DNA of 64,000 nt from Pseudomonas khavaziana (lineage in GTDB: Bacteria; Pseudomonadota; Gammaproteobacteria; Pseudomonadales; Pseudomonadaceae): positions 1 through 64,000 of the forward strand of contig NZ_JAHSTT010000016.1 in NCBI RefSeq assembly GCF_019145205.1, written 5' to 3'. Within the stretch, counting starts at the first letter, position 1, and each line of letters opens with the position of its first letter. The notes beneath the pieces are model-generated. The model searched no databases, was not told the DNA's origin, and was given only the letters and a program-made list of their open reading frames with translations. The translations under genes and the position numbers were made by a program. Of the stretch, positions 1-8,005 are shown piece by piece.

Positions 1-52
1 CAATAGCAGCCGTTACCGCAGGAATGGATATGTACTCGGTCTGATCCAACAT
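1..52 (-). CDS. Possible 5' end of a leftward gene (partial)
   Basis: Reading leftward from an ATG at 52-50, 17 codons stay open to the window edge and give a plausible N-terminus (M-L-D-Q-T-E-Y-I-S-I-P-A). I do not recognise the family. No clear ribosome binding site precedes the ATG, and 17 codons is weak evidence, so this is only a pointer to what may lie outside the window. Confidence 0.22.
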   Translation of the reverse strand, partial: MLDQTEYISIPAVTAAI

Positions 53-69
53 TCTGGTCGGCTGTCAGG

Positions 70-105
70 CCGCCATCGGGAGCAAGCCCCCTCCCACATT
101 TGATC
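70..105. repeat. Single REP element
   Basis: Contains CGGGAGCAAGCCCCCTCCCA, the complement of the Pseudomonas REP core that recurs throughout this window (for example near 17470, 19255 and 37865). It stands alone here, without a mate in inverted orientation, in the gap before the acetyltransferase gene. Confidence 0.75.
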
Positions 106-239
106 TTCGCTGCCTTAAGCATTTCGTTCACTTAACTGACAGGCATTAGAGCAATCCCCCATATTGTTGAGCTTCCACGATAGCGATATTGGCTAAACTC
201 GGTTCGCAGGTTCATGCCGTAAATCGGGACGTCATTTGT

Positions 240-770
240 ATGCAAAACCGCCATTCACGCCTCATCTACCGCCAACCGCAGCCCGCTGATGTTCAGCGAC
301 TGCTCGAGATTTTCGGCGACCCGCAGACCAATTTGTTCAACCCGGCCGGGCCCATGCCTGATCTTGCAGCGGCCCAGCGCTTGCTGGCTCAGTGGATGGA
401 ACAATGGGCCACTCACGGCTACGGCTGGTGGGCGATTGCCCGTAAAGAAGCGCCCGGACACATCATCGGGTTTGGCGGCATTGCGCCGCTAAACTATCTG
501 ACACAACGACGCGTCAACCTCGGCTATCGCTTTGCCGTCGAAGCCTGGGGGCAGGGCTACGCCACCGAGGTGGGGCGTGATGCGTTGGTGCTGGCGTTTG
601 AAACCCTTGGCCTGCCGGAAGTCTTCGGCCTGGTACGACCCGACCATGTTGCGTCGATCCGTGTGCTGGAAAAGATCGGCATGCAACCTTTCGGACTGTT
701 GGACGACGTGCCAGGCCAAGCACCTAGCTTGGTGATGCGGGTTTGTCATCCTACAACTGCTCAAGACTGA
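240..770 (+). CDS. GNAT family N-acetyltransferase (RimJ/RimL-like)
   Basis: Predicted acetyl-CoA dependent N-acetyltransferase of about 176 residues. The family signature of RimJ/RimL-type enzymes is visible: an N-terminal LIYRQPQPADVQ strand, then a GYRFAVEAWGQGYATE acetyl-CoA loop, and a C-terminal IRVLEKIGM segment typical of the last helix/strand of the fold. I chose the ATG at 240 because family homology begins just after it; an upstream in-frame ATG at 189 would add 17 residues unlike the family. No strong Shine-Dalgarno is seen. Substrate cannot be told from sequence. It is a single gene, not obviously in an operon. Confidence 0.85.
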   Translation: MQNRHSRLIYRQPQPADVQRLLEIFGDPQTNLFNPAGPMPDLAAAQRLLAQWMEQWATHGYGWWAIARKEAPGHIIGFGGIAPLNYLTQRRVNLGYRFAVEAWGQGYATEVGRDALVLAFETLGLPEVFGLVRPDHVASIRVLEKIGMQPFGLLDDVPGQAPSLVMRVCHPTTAQD

Positions 771-854
771 CATTTTTTATACTCATCTGTTTCCCGGATA
801 ACCGGCCCTTTTTCTGATTGACACTGCGCAGGCGTCCCGATATAAAAGTCGCAG

Positions 855-885
855 TTGTACGACGACATATGACGTTACATATGTC
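855..885. promoter_or_regulatory. Operator-like palindromes upstream of the MFS transporter gene
   Basis: Two overlapping elements lie 29-59 bases before the ATG of the transporter. One is TTGTACGACGACA at 855-867, which resembles operators of FadR-type GntR regulators that control sugar-acid genes. The other is a perfect 8-bp inverted repeat, GACATATG-6-CATATGTC, at 864-885. No regulator gene is adjacent. Assignment to a GntR protein is inference. Confidence 0.45.
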
Positions 886-913
886 CTATCTAACAAAAAT
901 AAAAAGTGATGCC

Positions 914-2317
914 ATGAATCTGAACGAGCCCATCAGTGCCCATCGTGTCGGCCAGGCAGTCGGCAGTTATCGCTGGACGATCTGCGCGATGCTGTTTTTC
1001 GCCACCACTGTCAACTACCTCGACCGCCAGGTGCTCAGCCTGTTGGCACCGCAACTCTCGACACAATTTGGCTGGAGCAACACCGACTACGCCAACATCG
1101 CGGCGGTGTTCCAGTTTGTCTATGCCATCTCCATGCTGTTTGCCGGGCGGTTTGTCGACAAGATCGGCACCAAGACCGCGTATGTAGTGGCGATTGGGAT
1201 CTGGTCCACCGGGGCGATCATGCATGCTTTCTCGGTGCCGATGGGCGAGGGCATCGCCGCGATCAGCGGGGCAATCGGCCTGGCGGTGATCCCGGTGTCG
1301 ATTGCCGGTTTCATGTTGTCCCGGGCAGTATTGGCGATTGGTGAAGCAGGCAACTTTCCCATTGCGATCAAGGCGACTGCCGAATATTTCCCCAAGAAAG
1401 AACGCTCCCTGGCCACCGGCATTTTCAACTCCGGTGCCAACGTCGGTGCGATCCTGGCGCCGATCTGTGTGCCACTGATTGCCGGCCTGTGGGGCTGGGA
1501 AGCGGCCTTTATGGTCATCGGCATGCTGGGGTTCCTGTGGGTCGCGGTCTGGGCCGCGGTATACGAAAAACCGGAACAGCAAAAACGCCTGTCGGCCGAA
1601 GAACTGGCCTATATACGCAGCGACCAGACCCTACCACCGTTGACTCCAGCGCCTACGGGCACCACCGCAAAGAAAGTTTCCTGGTTCAAGCTGCTGACCT
1701 ACCGCCAGACTTGGGCGTTCGCTTTTGGCAAGTTCATGACCGATGGCGTGTGGTGGTTCTTCCTGTTCTGGCTGCCCACCTACCTGTCGGCACAGTACGG
1801 CATGAAAGGCGCCGATATCGTCATGCCGCTGGCGGTGCTGTACAGCATGACCATGGTCGGCAGCATCGGTGGCGGCTGGTTCCCCAGCTATTTCATGGCG
1901 CGTGGCGATGCGCCCTATGACGGGCGCATGAAAGCCATGCTGGTGATTGCGCTGTTCCCGCTGGTGGTGTTGCTGGCGCAGCCGCTCGGTTACCTGAGCT
2001 TCTGGGTGCCGGTGCTGCTCATCGGCGTGGGCGCCTCGGCGCACCAGGCGTGGTCGTGCAATATCTTCACCACCGTGTCCGACATGTTCCCGCAGAAAAC
2101 CGTGGCCTCGGTGGTCGGCATCGGTGGCATGGCCGGTGGCCTGGGCGGCGTGGTCATGACCAAGATCGGCGGCTGGGTGTTCGACTATTACAAGTCGATC
2201 AACGACATCCACACCGGCTACATGATCATGTTTGCCATTTGCGCCCTGGCCTACCTGGTGGCCTGGAGCGTGATGAAGGCACTGGTGCCGCGCCACAAGG
2301 AAATCACTGATCTCTAG
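914..2317 (+). CDS. MFS transporter, anion:cation symporter (ACS) type
   Basis: Inner-membrane major facilitator of about 467 residues with roughly twelve hydrophobic segments. The N-terminal NYLDRQVLSLLAPQL and GRFVDKIGTK motifs and the later AIKATAEYFPKKERSLATG match the ACS subgroup, which carries hexuronates, galactonate and glucarate in Proteobacteria. The ATG at 914 (MNLNEPISAHR) is preferred over one 96 bases upstream, because the upstream stretch contains the operator-like palindrome and reads as non-protein. The gene ends tail to tail with the hydrolase gene on the other strand, overlapping it by 14 bases. A hexuronate or aldonate substrate is an inference from the family; no catabolic genes are adjacent. 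Confidence 0.85.
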   Translation: MNLNEPISAHRVGQAVGSYRWTICAMLFFATTVNYLDRQVLSLLAPQLSTQFGWSNTDYANIAAVFQFVYAISMLFAGRFVDKIGTKTAYVVAIGIWSTGAIMHAFSVPMGEGIAAISGAIGLAVIPVSIAGFMLSRAVLAIGEAGNFPIAIKATAEYFPKKERSLATGIFNSGANVGAILAPICVPLIAGLWGWEAAFMVIGMLGFLWVAVWAAVYEKPEQQKRLSAEELAYIRSDQTLPPLTPAPTGTTAKKVSWFKLLTYRQTWAFAFGKFMTDGVWWFFLFWLPTYLSAQYGMKGADIVMPLAVLYSMTMVGSIGGGWFPSYFMARGDAPYDGRMKAMLVIALFPLVVLLAQPLGYLSFWVPVLLIGVGASAHQAWSCNIFTTVSDMFPQKTVASVVGIGGMAGGLGGVVMTKIGGWVFDYYKSINDIHTGYMIMFAICALAYLVAWSVMKALVPRHKEITDL

Positions 2318-3164
2318 TGGCCGCTGTGGGCAAGCGTAGAAACTCCATCAGCGCGGCAACTATGGACTCTGGAGCATCTTCTTGCACCAGATGCCCGGCA
2401 TGGGGGACGCGCAGGTAGCGTGCCCCGGCCAATCTGCCAGCCAGTGCATCGCCTCGCGCCACCGGGATCCACTGATCCTCCTCACCCCAGAGCAACTGCA
2501 CCGGGCAGCGGATGCTGGCAAGCTTCACTTCAATGGCGTCGGTATAACGCTGATCCATTTGTGCAATCTGACGGTAAAAGGCTGCCTGGCCACTCTCGCC
2601 TGTCCATGGCGTGACATAGGCGTGCAGCACCTCGGCAGGCAGCGGCTTGAAGGCGGCGCCCTGGAGATACGCGCGCACAATCGCCTCATGGATATACGCC
2701 GGCGCGTCGCTGAATGCCTGTTCATGGCGGCGCACATGCTGGACCAGCGGCGAACCCCAGGGCGCGAGGGCGACGGGATCGATCAAGGTCAGGCTGGCGT
2801 AGTCGCAGCCATCCAGCAGATGTGCCCGTAGTGCCGTGGCACCGCCAAAGTCATGTGCGAGCACATGGGGCCGCTCCAGCCGCCAGTGTTGGAGCAGCGC
2901 GGCGAGCAGGATGTTTTGCACGCCGAGGGAGACGTCCTGGCCCGAGGCTTTTTCCGACTGGCCGTAGCCAAGCAGGTCGTAATAGAACACGCGACAGTGC
3001 CGGGCGAACAATGGCGCGATGCGTCGCCATACGTGGGCAGAGAAGGGCGTGCCGTGCACCATCACCAGGGCCGGCCCCTGGGTGCCGAGCTGGCCCCAGC
3101 GCACGACGTGGCCACGGAAATCAAAGGCTTCGGGCAGTGCCAGGGCGTCACTTGAGTCAGTCAT
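2304..3164 (-). CDS. Alpha/beta hydrolase
   Basis: Soluble alpha/beta-hydrolase of about 286 residues. Visible are the oxyanion-hole motif MVHGTPFSAHVWRR, the YYDLLGYGQSEK strand-turn, the nucleophile elbow AHDFGG and a C-terminal PHAGHLVQEDAPE carrying the catalytic histidine. The nucleophile position holds Asp, as in haloalkane dehalogenases and epoxide hydrolases, rather than Ser. The ATG at 3164 has a good upstream GGGAGAA and overlaps the stop of the permease gene by 8 bases, so the two are probably translationally coupled. Substrate unknown; the pair with a DMT permease hints at uptake or export of the same compound. Confidence 0.85.
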   Translation of the reverse strand: MTDSSDALALPEAFDFRGHVVRWGQLGTQGPALVMVHGTPFSAHVWRRIAPLFARHCRVFYYDLLGYGQSEKASGQDVSLGVQNILLAALLQHWRLERPHVLAHDFGGATALRAHLLDGCDYASLTLIDPVALAPWGSPLVQHVRRHEQAFSDAPAYIHEAIVRAYLQGAAFKPLPAEVLHAYVTPWTGESGQAAFYRQIAQMDQRYTDAIEVKLASIRCPVQLLWGEEDQWIPVARGDALAGRLAGARYLRVPHAGHLVQEDAPESIVAALMEFLRLPTAATRDQ

Positions 3165-4143
3165 GTTGCAGTTCTCCCAAAGTCTGGTGGGTTGCCGCAG
3201 GTTTTGCCTGCGCCAGGATGATACGCACCGCCACCACCACGCCAATCAGCACGGCGGCCAGGCCCGCGACCTCCAGGAGCGTCGGCCAGCGCTGGTGAAA
3301 CCAAAGGCCGAGCAGGGTGGCGAACAAGGATTCAAGGGCAATCAATTGACCGCTCAACACCATGGGCAGGCGCCGCGTCGCTGCGTTCCAGGCCCACGCG
3401 CCGACGACGGTGGACATCACCGCGATCACCAGGCTCCAGGCATACAACGGCCATGCCTGGCTCCAACCAGCGCCAAGGGATGGCAACTGCAATAAGCCTA
3501 GCGCGTATATCCAGGGCAGCAGGCACAGCGCCGCTACGCCTGCACCCACCAGCATCAAGGCGGTCCAAAGACCGGTTGCGCCGGCTGGCAGGCGCGCCAG
3601 CTGCTTTTGGTTGATCACGCTGAACCCCAGCCATAAGGCCACCGCACCCAACGAAAAGCACAGTCCGGCCAACCAGGAGCCGCTACCCAGCGAGGGCTGG
3701 TGCAGGCTGCTGATGTTGGCCAGCAACAGCCCCACCGTGAGGCAAGACAGCGGCATCACCAACTGGCGCCAATGCAGGGTCTTATGGCTGGCGTTGCCTA
3801 CCAGCGCCAGTAGCACCGGGACCATGCCGACGCAGGCTGGCGTCAATACCGGGCCGCCGAATATCACGCCGGCGGCAATACAGACCCCATAGCCCAGGCA
3901 ACCCGATGCGCCCAGTACCGCCGCGAACAGCCGCTGGCCTGGGCTTAGCACAGGCAGTTGCGCCCGGCACAGGATCATCCAGACGACACCGAGCCCACCG
4001 GCTATCAAGAAGCGCACGGCCATCAGGTCGTAGAGGCTGTAGGCCCCGGTGACGTAGGGCGCAATAAAATTCAGCGCCCAGCCGAGGGTGGCGACCACCG
4101 CGAATATCACGCCGATAGAAACCGAGGTTGGGGAAGTGCTCAT
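3157..4143 (-). CDS. EamA/DMT family permease
   Basis: Inner-membrane protein of about 328 residues with around ten hydrophobic segments in two EamA-like halves; GWALNFIAPYVTG near the N-terminus and ALESLFATLLGLWFHQRWP near the C-terminus are typical of drug/metabolite transporters. The start at 4143 (MSTSPTSVSIG) is preferred to an ATG 42 bases further up that adds a non-family leader. It is first in a two-gene operon with the hydrolase, and divergent from a LysR gene across about 90 bases, the usual arrangement for LysR control of the pair. Confidence 0.85.
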   Translation of the reverse strand: MSTSPTSVSIGVIFAVVATLGWALNFIAPYVTGAYSLYDLMAVRFLIAGGLGVVWMILCRAQLPVLSPGQRLFAAVLGASGCLGYGVCIAAGVIFGGPVLTPACVGMVPVLLALVGNASHKTLHWRQLVMPLSCLTVGLLLANISSLHQPSLGSGSWLAGLCFSLGAVALWLGFSVINQKQLARLPAGATGLWTALMLVGAGVAALCLLPWIYALGLLQLPSLGAGWSQAWPLYAWSLVIAVMSTVVGAWAWNAATRRLPMVLSGQLIALESLFATLLGLWFHQRWPTLLEVAGLAAVLIGVVVAVRIILAQAKPAATHQTLGELQHD

Positions 4144-4235
4144 CAGGCTGATCCATGAAGTAATGCATCCATGGTGCCCAGCCACGTGGGTGTGCTACAA
4201 ACGAGTTCTCGGCCTTGAATGCATAACCTCAGATT

Positions 4236-5144
4236 ATGAATCTACTCGGCAAAACCCTACCGCCCCTCGCCAGTTTGTTGCCGTTTGAAGCGGCGGCGCG
4301 CCTGGAGAGTTTCTCCAAGGCGGCCGAAGAGCTGCACATCACCCAGGCGGCTGTCAGCCGGCAGATTCGCGGGCTGGAAGACAATCTGGGGGTGAAACTG
4401 TTCATCCGGCGCAACCGTGCGGTGTTCCTCACGCAAGAGGGGCGTGAGTTGGGGCGGGTGGTCAGCCTTGCGTTGCAAAGCATCAGTGATGGCGCGGCTA
4501 ACCTGCGCGCCTCCCCGCAACGCAACCGGGTGGTGTTGCTGTGCCAATTGTGCGAGGCGTTCTATTGGCTGATGCCGCGTTTGTCGACGTTTCACCAGCA
4601 ATACCCGCAGATTGAAATCCAGGTAGTGACCTGCACGCGGCCTATCACCCAGTTCGATGGACATTTCGATGTGGCCCTGCAAAGTACCCGGCGCGCCAGT
4701 GGCGCCCATAGGCTGATGTTCACCGCCTCCGACGAGGTATTCCCGGTGTGCAGCCCGGCCTACCTTTGCCCGGAACAGCCGTTACCGCTGACGCAATTAC
4801 AGCCCTGCACGTTTTTGCACCATAGCTCCGAACCTCCGCACCTGATGGAGTGGAATGAGTGGCTGCAGGTGTTCGGTCGGGTGTTGGCCAGGGATGCGCG
4901 CAGTGCCACCTTCGACAGCTACCCGCTGATGTTGCAGGCCGCGGTGGAAGGGCACGGTGTCGCCATGGGCTGGCGTCGTACCGCAAGCCGGTTGATCGAG
5001 AGTGGGGCGTTGGTCCGGCCCTGCGCTGAAAGCGTATTTCTGCCTGAGGCAATTTCGGTCTACAGGCAGCAAGGGGCGGGCAGTCGAGGCGAGGTCGAAG
5101 CGCTGCTGGCGTGGCTGCAAGCGCAATTGCACAGTGACGGCTGA
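4236..5144 (+). CDS. LysR family transcriptional regulator (GcvA-like)
   Basis: About 302 residues. The N-terminal helix-turn-helix is clear (FEAAARLESFSKAAEELHITQAAVSRQIR, with LEDNLGVKLF following), and a C-terminal periplasmic-binding-like effector domain fills the rest. The variant resembles GcvA-type regulators. It is divergently transcribed from the DMT permease/hydrolase operon and is the natural candidate to control it. Effector unknown. Confidence 0.88.
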   Translation: MNLLGKTLPPLASLLPFEAAARLESFSKAAEELHITQAAVSRQIRGLEDNLGVKLFIRRNRAVFLTQEGRELGRVVSLALQSISDGAANLRASPQRNRVVLLCQLCEAFYWLMPRLSTFHQQYPQIEIQVVTCTRPITQFDGHFDVALQSTRRASGAHRLMFTASDEVFPVCSPAYLCPEQPLPLTQLQPCTFLHHSSEPPHLMEWNEWLQVFGRVLARDARSATFDSYPLMLQAAVEGHGVAMGWRRTASRLIESGALVRPCAESVFLPEAISVYRQQGAGSRGEVEALLAWLQAQLHSDG

Positions 5145-5167
5145 CAGGGGCGTCGCCACCCCTGTCA
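5142..5167. terminator. Bidirectional stem-loop between convergent genes
   Basis: TGACAGGGG and CCCCTGTCA form a perfect 9-bp stem with an 8-base loop, starting at the LysR stop codon and lying between that gene and the convergent dehydrogenase gene. There is no long T run on either side, so termination is inferred from position and symmetry. Confidence 0.5.
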
Positions 5168-5174
5168 TATCCGG

Positions 5175-6467
5175 TTAACGGTTACGGGTGACTCGCCAAA
5201 CCGTATTGGCCAGGTCATCGGCAATGATCAGCGCACCTTTGGGGTCCACCGTCACGCCCACCGGACGCCCACGGGTTTTGCCATCATCACCACGAAATCC
5301 GGTGGCGAAGTCGATGGGCTCGCCAGCGGGCTTGCCATTGCTGAACGGCACGAAGATCACCTTGTAGCCCACCGGATTGTCGCGGTTCCAGCTGCCGTGT
5401 TCGCCGACAAACACACCATCGGCGAATTTTTCACCCATGGCCGGGATGGAAAAATCCACGCCCAATGCCGCCACATGGGAGCCCAGGCTGTAATCCGGCT
5501 TGATCGCCGCGGCCACCTTGGCCGGGTTCTGCGGTTGTGCGCGTGGGTCGACGTTCTGGCCCCAGTAGCTGTACGGCCAACCGTAGAAGGCACCTTCGCG
5601 CACCGAGGTCAGGTAGTCCGGCACCAGGTCTGGGCCGAGTTCATCGCGTTCGTTGACCACCGTCCACAGTTGCCCGGAACCCGGCTGGATGGTCAGCGCC
5701 GTGGGGTTGCGCAAGCCGGTTGCGTAGGGCCTGTGGGCACCGGTGGCCGCGTCGATCTGCCAGACCATGGCGCGGTCAATCTCCACTTCCATGCCGCGTT
5801 CGGTGATGTTGCTGTTGGAGCCAATCCCCACATACAGCTGGCGTCCGTCGTCGCTCACGGCCAATGACTTGGTCCAGTGGTGGTTGATCTGCGCCGGCAG
5901 GTCGGTGACTTTGACGGGCGGGGCGCTGGCCTTGGTCTGGCCATCGGCATAGTCGAAGCGCACCAGTGCGTCCTGGTTGGCTACATAGAGTTTGCCGTCG
6001 GCGAACGCCAGGCCATAGGGTGCGTTGAGGTTATCGGCGAACACCGTCTTGAGCTCATAGGTACCGTCACCGTCGGCGTCGCGCAGCAGGGTAATGCGGT
6101 TGCCGCCCTTGACCTTGGTATTGCCCTGGGCCTTGATCACGCTGGCGATCACATCCTTGGGCTTGAGCTTGGCCGCACTGCCGCCACGGCCTTCGGCCAC
6201 CAGGATGTCACCGTTGGGCAGCACCAGAGTCTGGCGCGGGATCGCCAGGTCGGTGGCGATGGCGGTCACGCTGTAGCCTTCGGGCACCTTGGGTTTTTGT
6301 TCGCCCCATGGGGTGGGCTCGGCGATCTTCATGCTCGGCAGCAGGCTGCTTTGTTGTTCGGGCAGCTTGGGATCGGGGCCGCGGGCCTGGGTTTTTTCGC
6401 CTTCACCACCGCAGGCACTGAGCAGCAGGGCGGCGCTGAGCAAGGTCAGTGTGTTGAGGGGCTTCAT
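5175..6467 (-). CDS. PQQ-type sorbosone/glucose dehydrogenase-like lipoprotein
   Basis: Predicted periplasmic beta-propeller dehydrogenase of about 430 residues. The N-terminus is a lipoprotein signal with lipobox LLLSAC near residues 14-19. Propeller features include IATDLAIPRQTLVLPNGDILVAE early on, YGLAFADGKLYVAN, YATGLRNPTALTIQPGSGQLW and VGVTVDPKGALIIADD near the end, matching the L-sorbosone dehydrogenase / soluble glucose dehydrogenase superfamily. The ATG at 6467 overlaps the stop of the DUF2231 gene by 4 bases (ATGA). A longer in-frame reading upstream only reproduces the other gene in another frame. The true sugar or alcohol substrate is not known. Confidence 0.85.
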   Translation of the reverse strand: MKPLNTLTLLSAALLLSACGGEGEKTQARGPDPKLPEQQSSLLPSMKIAEPTPWGEQKPKVPEGYSVTAIATDLAIPRQTLVLPNGDILVAEGRGGSAAKLKPKDVIASVIKAQGNTKVKGGNRITLLRDADGDGTYELKTVFADNLNAPYGLAFADGKLYVANQDALVRFDYADGQTKASAPPVKVTDLPAQINHHWTKSLAVSDDGRQLYVGIGSNSNITERGMEVEIDRAMVWQIDAATGAHRPYATGLRNPTALTIQPGSGQLWTVVNERDELGPDLVPDYLTSVREGAFYGWPYSYWGQNVDPRAQPQNPAKVAAAIKPDYSLGSHVAALGVDFSIPAMGEKFADGVFVGEHGSWNRDNPVGYKVIFVPFSNGKPAGEPIDFATGFRGDDGKTRGRPVGVTVDPKGALIIADDLANTVWRVTRNR

Positions 6468-6889
6468 CGGGCAACTCCTGAGCGCAGGTTGGTCAAGCCG
6501 ATCCAGGTCGCGATGATCGCCATCACAGTGACAATCGCCGACAGCACCAGGCCGGTGGGCATCATGGCGTAGGCGTCCTTGGCATGCTGGAACGCATTGA
6601 CCAGCCCAAGCACCCAGGTGCCCAGCAACAGCAGGAAGTAAGCCACAGGCCGCCCGCCCTTGTGCTCGGCGCGCACCAGGTTGACCAGCGCAAACAGCAG
6701 GGCAAAACCGCAGAACACCAGCGCCCCGGCGATCAGCCACGAGGCGAAGTTGGCCCATTGGATCTGGTAGGTCTGGCCGTAGGCGATATCACTGAGCAAG
6801 GCCCCGAGAAACAGCGGCACGGTGCCTGCCAGCAAGGTCCCATGCAATGGGCCAGGTCTGACGACGGGGTAAGTGGGGAGGGTAGTCAT
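6464..6889 (-). CDS. DUF2231-type membrane protein
   Basis: About 141 residues with four hydrophobic segments (LHGTLLAGTVPLFLGALLSD, FASWLIAGALVFCGFALLF, FLLLLGTWVLGLVNAF, TGLVLSAIVTVMAIIATWIG). This matches DUF2231 proteins, some of which are linked to haem or electron-transfer chains. It is the upstream, translationally coupled partner of the sorbosone dehydrogenase-like lipoprotein. A role as membrane electron acceptor for that dehydrogenase is inference from gene order. Confidence 0.8.
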   Translation of the reverse strand: MTTLPTYPVVRPGPLHGTLLAGTVPLFLGALLSDIAYGQTYQIQWANFASWLIAGALVFCGFALLFALVNLVRAEHKGGRPVAYFLLLLGTWVLGLVNAFQHAKDAYAMMPTGLVLSAIVTVMAIIATWIGLTNLRSGVAR

Positions 6890-6977
6890 GGGGGTGGCGG
6901 CTCCTTATCGTTCTGCACCCTGGGCTCAGGGTGCGCTGACTTCGCATAGGAAAGGAGCATGGCATTTGTAAGAAAGT

Positions 6978-7301
6978 TCACTGGGAGGTCGTGTCGAGAT
7001 GTTTTTCGAACCATGCCGCGTAGGGGGTATTGCTGACTTTGCAGCGGTTGTAATCCGGAGCGCCGTCGTGCCACCACGCCGGCCCACGCTCGCCCAATGC
7101 CACCTTGGCATGCTGCACCTGCTGCCGCGCGGCTTTCAATGCCTGGGCGTCAGTGTCGCCCTTGGCCGCTTTGACCGCTCGGCGTGCATCCATCAGTACA
7201 TTAACCCAATGCTGGCGGGTTGCCTCATCCAAGGCCGGATTGGTACAGCGCCACAGTTGCCCCTTGACCACAAAATAACGGCCGTCCGGTGTGCTAAGCA
7301 T
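6978..7301 (-). CDS. Conserved hypothetical protein, 107 aa
   Basis: A soluble protein rich in charged residues, beginning MLSTPDGRYFVVKGQLWRC and continuing with a helical ATRQHWVNVLMDARRAVK stretch. The N-terminal phrase (PDGRYFVVKGQLWR.TNP) is one I associate with small uncharacterised Pseudomonas proteins; no function is known to me. Its start overlaps the end of a 34-codon membrane-protein gene by 8 bases, suggesting coupled translation. Confidence 0.65.
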   Translation of the reverse strand: MLSTPDGRYFVVKGQLWRCTNPALDEATRQHWVNVLMDARRAVKAAKGDTDAQALKAARQQVQHAKVALGERGPAWWHDGAPDYNRCKVSNTPYAAWFEKHLDTTSQ

Positions 7302-7398
7302 GATGCCGGTGCAGCACCCGCAGCACGCCCCACAGCATCGACATCACAATTGCCATCCAACCGGCAAACAGGCTGAAGAGTGTCATTGCAAGGTTCAT
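7294..7398 (-). CDS. 34-residue single-pass membrane peptide
   Basis: A 34-codon gene with an excellent ribosome binding site (GGGGAGACTGTG before ATG). It begins MNLAMTLFSLFAGWMAIVMS and ends in a basic LHRHHA tail, so it is a one-helix membrane peptide with a probable cytoplasmic C-terminus. It overlaps the start of the 107-aa hypothetical gene by 8 bases. A longer upstream in-frame reading exists but has no good start signal. Function unknown. Confidence 0.55.
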   Translation of the reverse strand: MNLAMTLFSLFAGWMAIVMSMLWGVLRVLHRHHA

Positions 7399-7525
7399 CA
7401 CAGTCTCCCCATTGCGTTGTTGTCTCTTTATAGGTGACCTCGCTCGTACACCAGGATTCAACTGGATGTGTTTACGGCTGCGGCTGCATGATTCATCCTG
7501 CCGGGCCGACAAGAGGAAACGCCTT

Positions 7526-8005
7526 ATGCCAACCCTGCATCTGCTGTGCGGCAAGATCGCCTCCGGCAAGTCCACCCTCGCCAAGACCCTGGGCGCCGAG
7601 CACCGAGCCATTGTGCTCAGCGAAGACCACTGGCTGGCCAGTCTTTACCCCGGTGAAATCCAGGCCATCGCCGACTACCTGCGCTGTGCCCAGCGGGTGC
7701 GCGGTGTACTCGGGCCGCTGGTGGTCAATCTGTTGGAATCCGGCGTGAATGTGGTCCTGGATTTCCCGGCCAACACCCTGGCCAACCGTGAGTGGTTGCT
7801 CGGCCTGGCCCAAACGGCCAAGGTGCCCCACCGTCTGCATTATCTGGAACTGGACGATGCGACCTGCCGTGCCCGCCTGCACGCGCGCAACGCCCAGGGC
7901 GAGCATGACTTTGCTGCGACTGACGCCGAATTTGACCTGATCACTCGCCACTTTGGTGTGCCGAGTGAAGAGGAAGGCCTGGTGATTGAGGTGCATCGCC
8001 CGTGA
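7526..8005 (+). CDS. P-loop kinase (AAA / zeta-toxin-like)
   Basis: About 159 residues. A Walker A motif GKIASGKST sits near residue 8, followed by LSEDHWLASLYPGE, which resembles the substrate-binding segment of small-molecule kinases, and a lid-like CRARLHARN arginine segment. Overall it looks like the AAA_33/zeta-type P-loop kinases that phosphorylate small molecules or sugar nucleotides. The ATG at 7526 follows AAGAGGA and is preferred to an earlier in-frame start. Its stop overlaps the GTG start of the nucleotidyltransferase gene by 4 bases, so the two are likely made together. Substrate unknown. Confidence 0.8.
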   Translation: MPTLHLLCGKIASGKSTLAKTLGAEHRAIVLSEDHWLASLYPGEIQAIADYLRCAQRVRGVLGPLVVNLLESGVNVVLDFPANTLANREWLLGLAQTAKVPHRLHYLELDDATCRARLHARNAQGEHDFAATDAEFDLITRHFGVPSEEEGLVIEVHRP

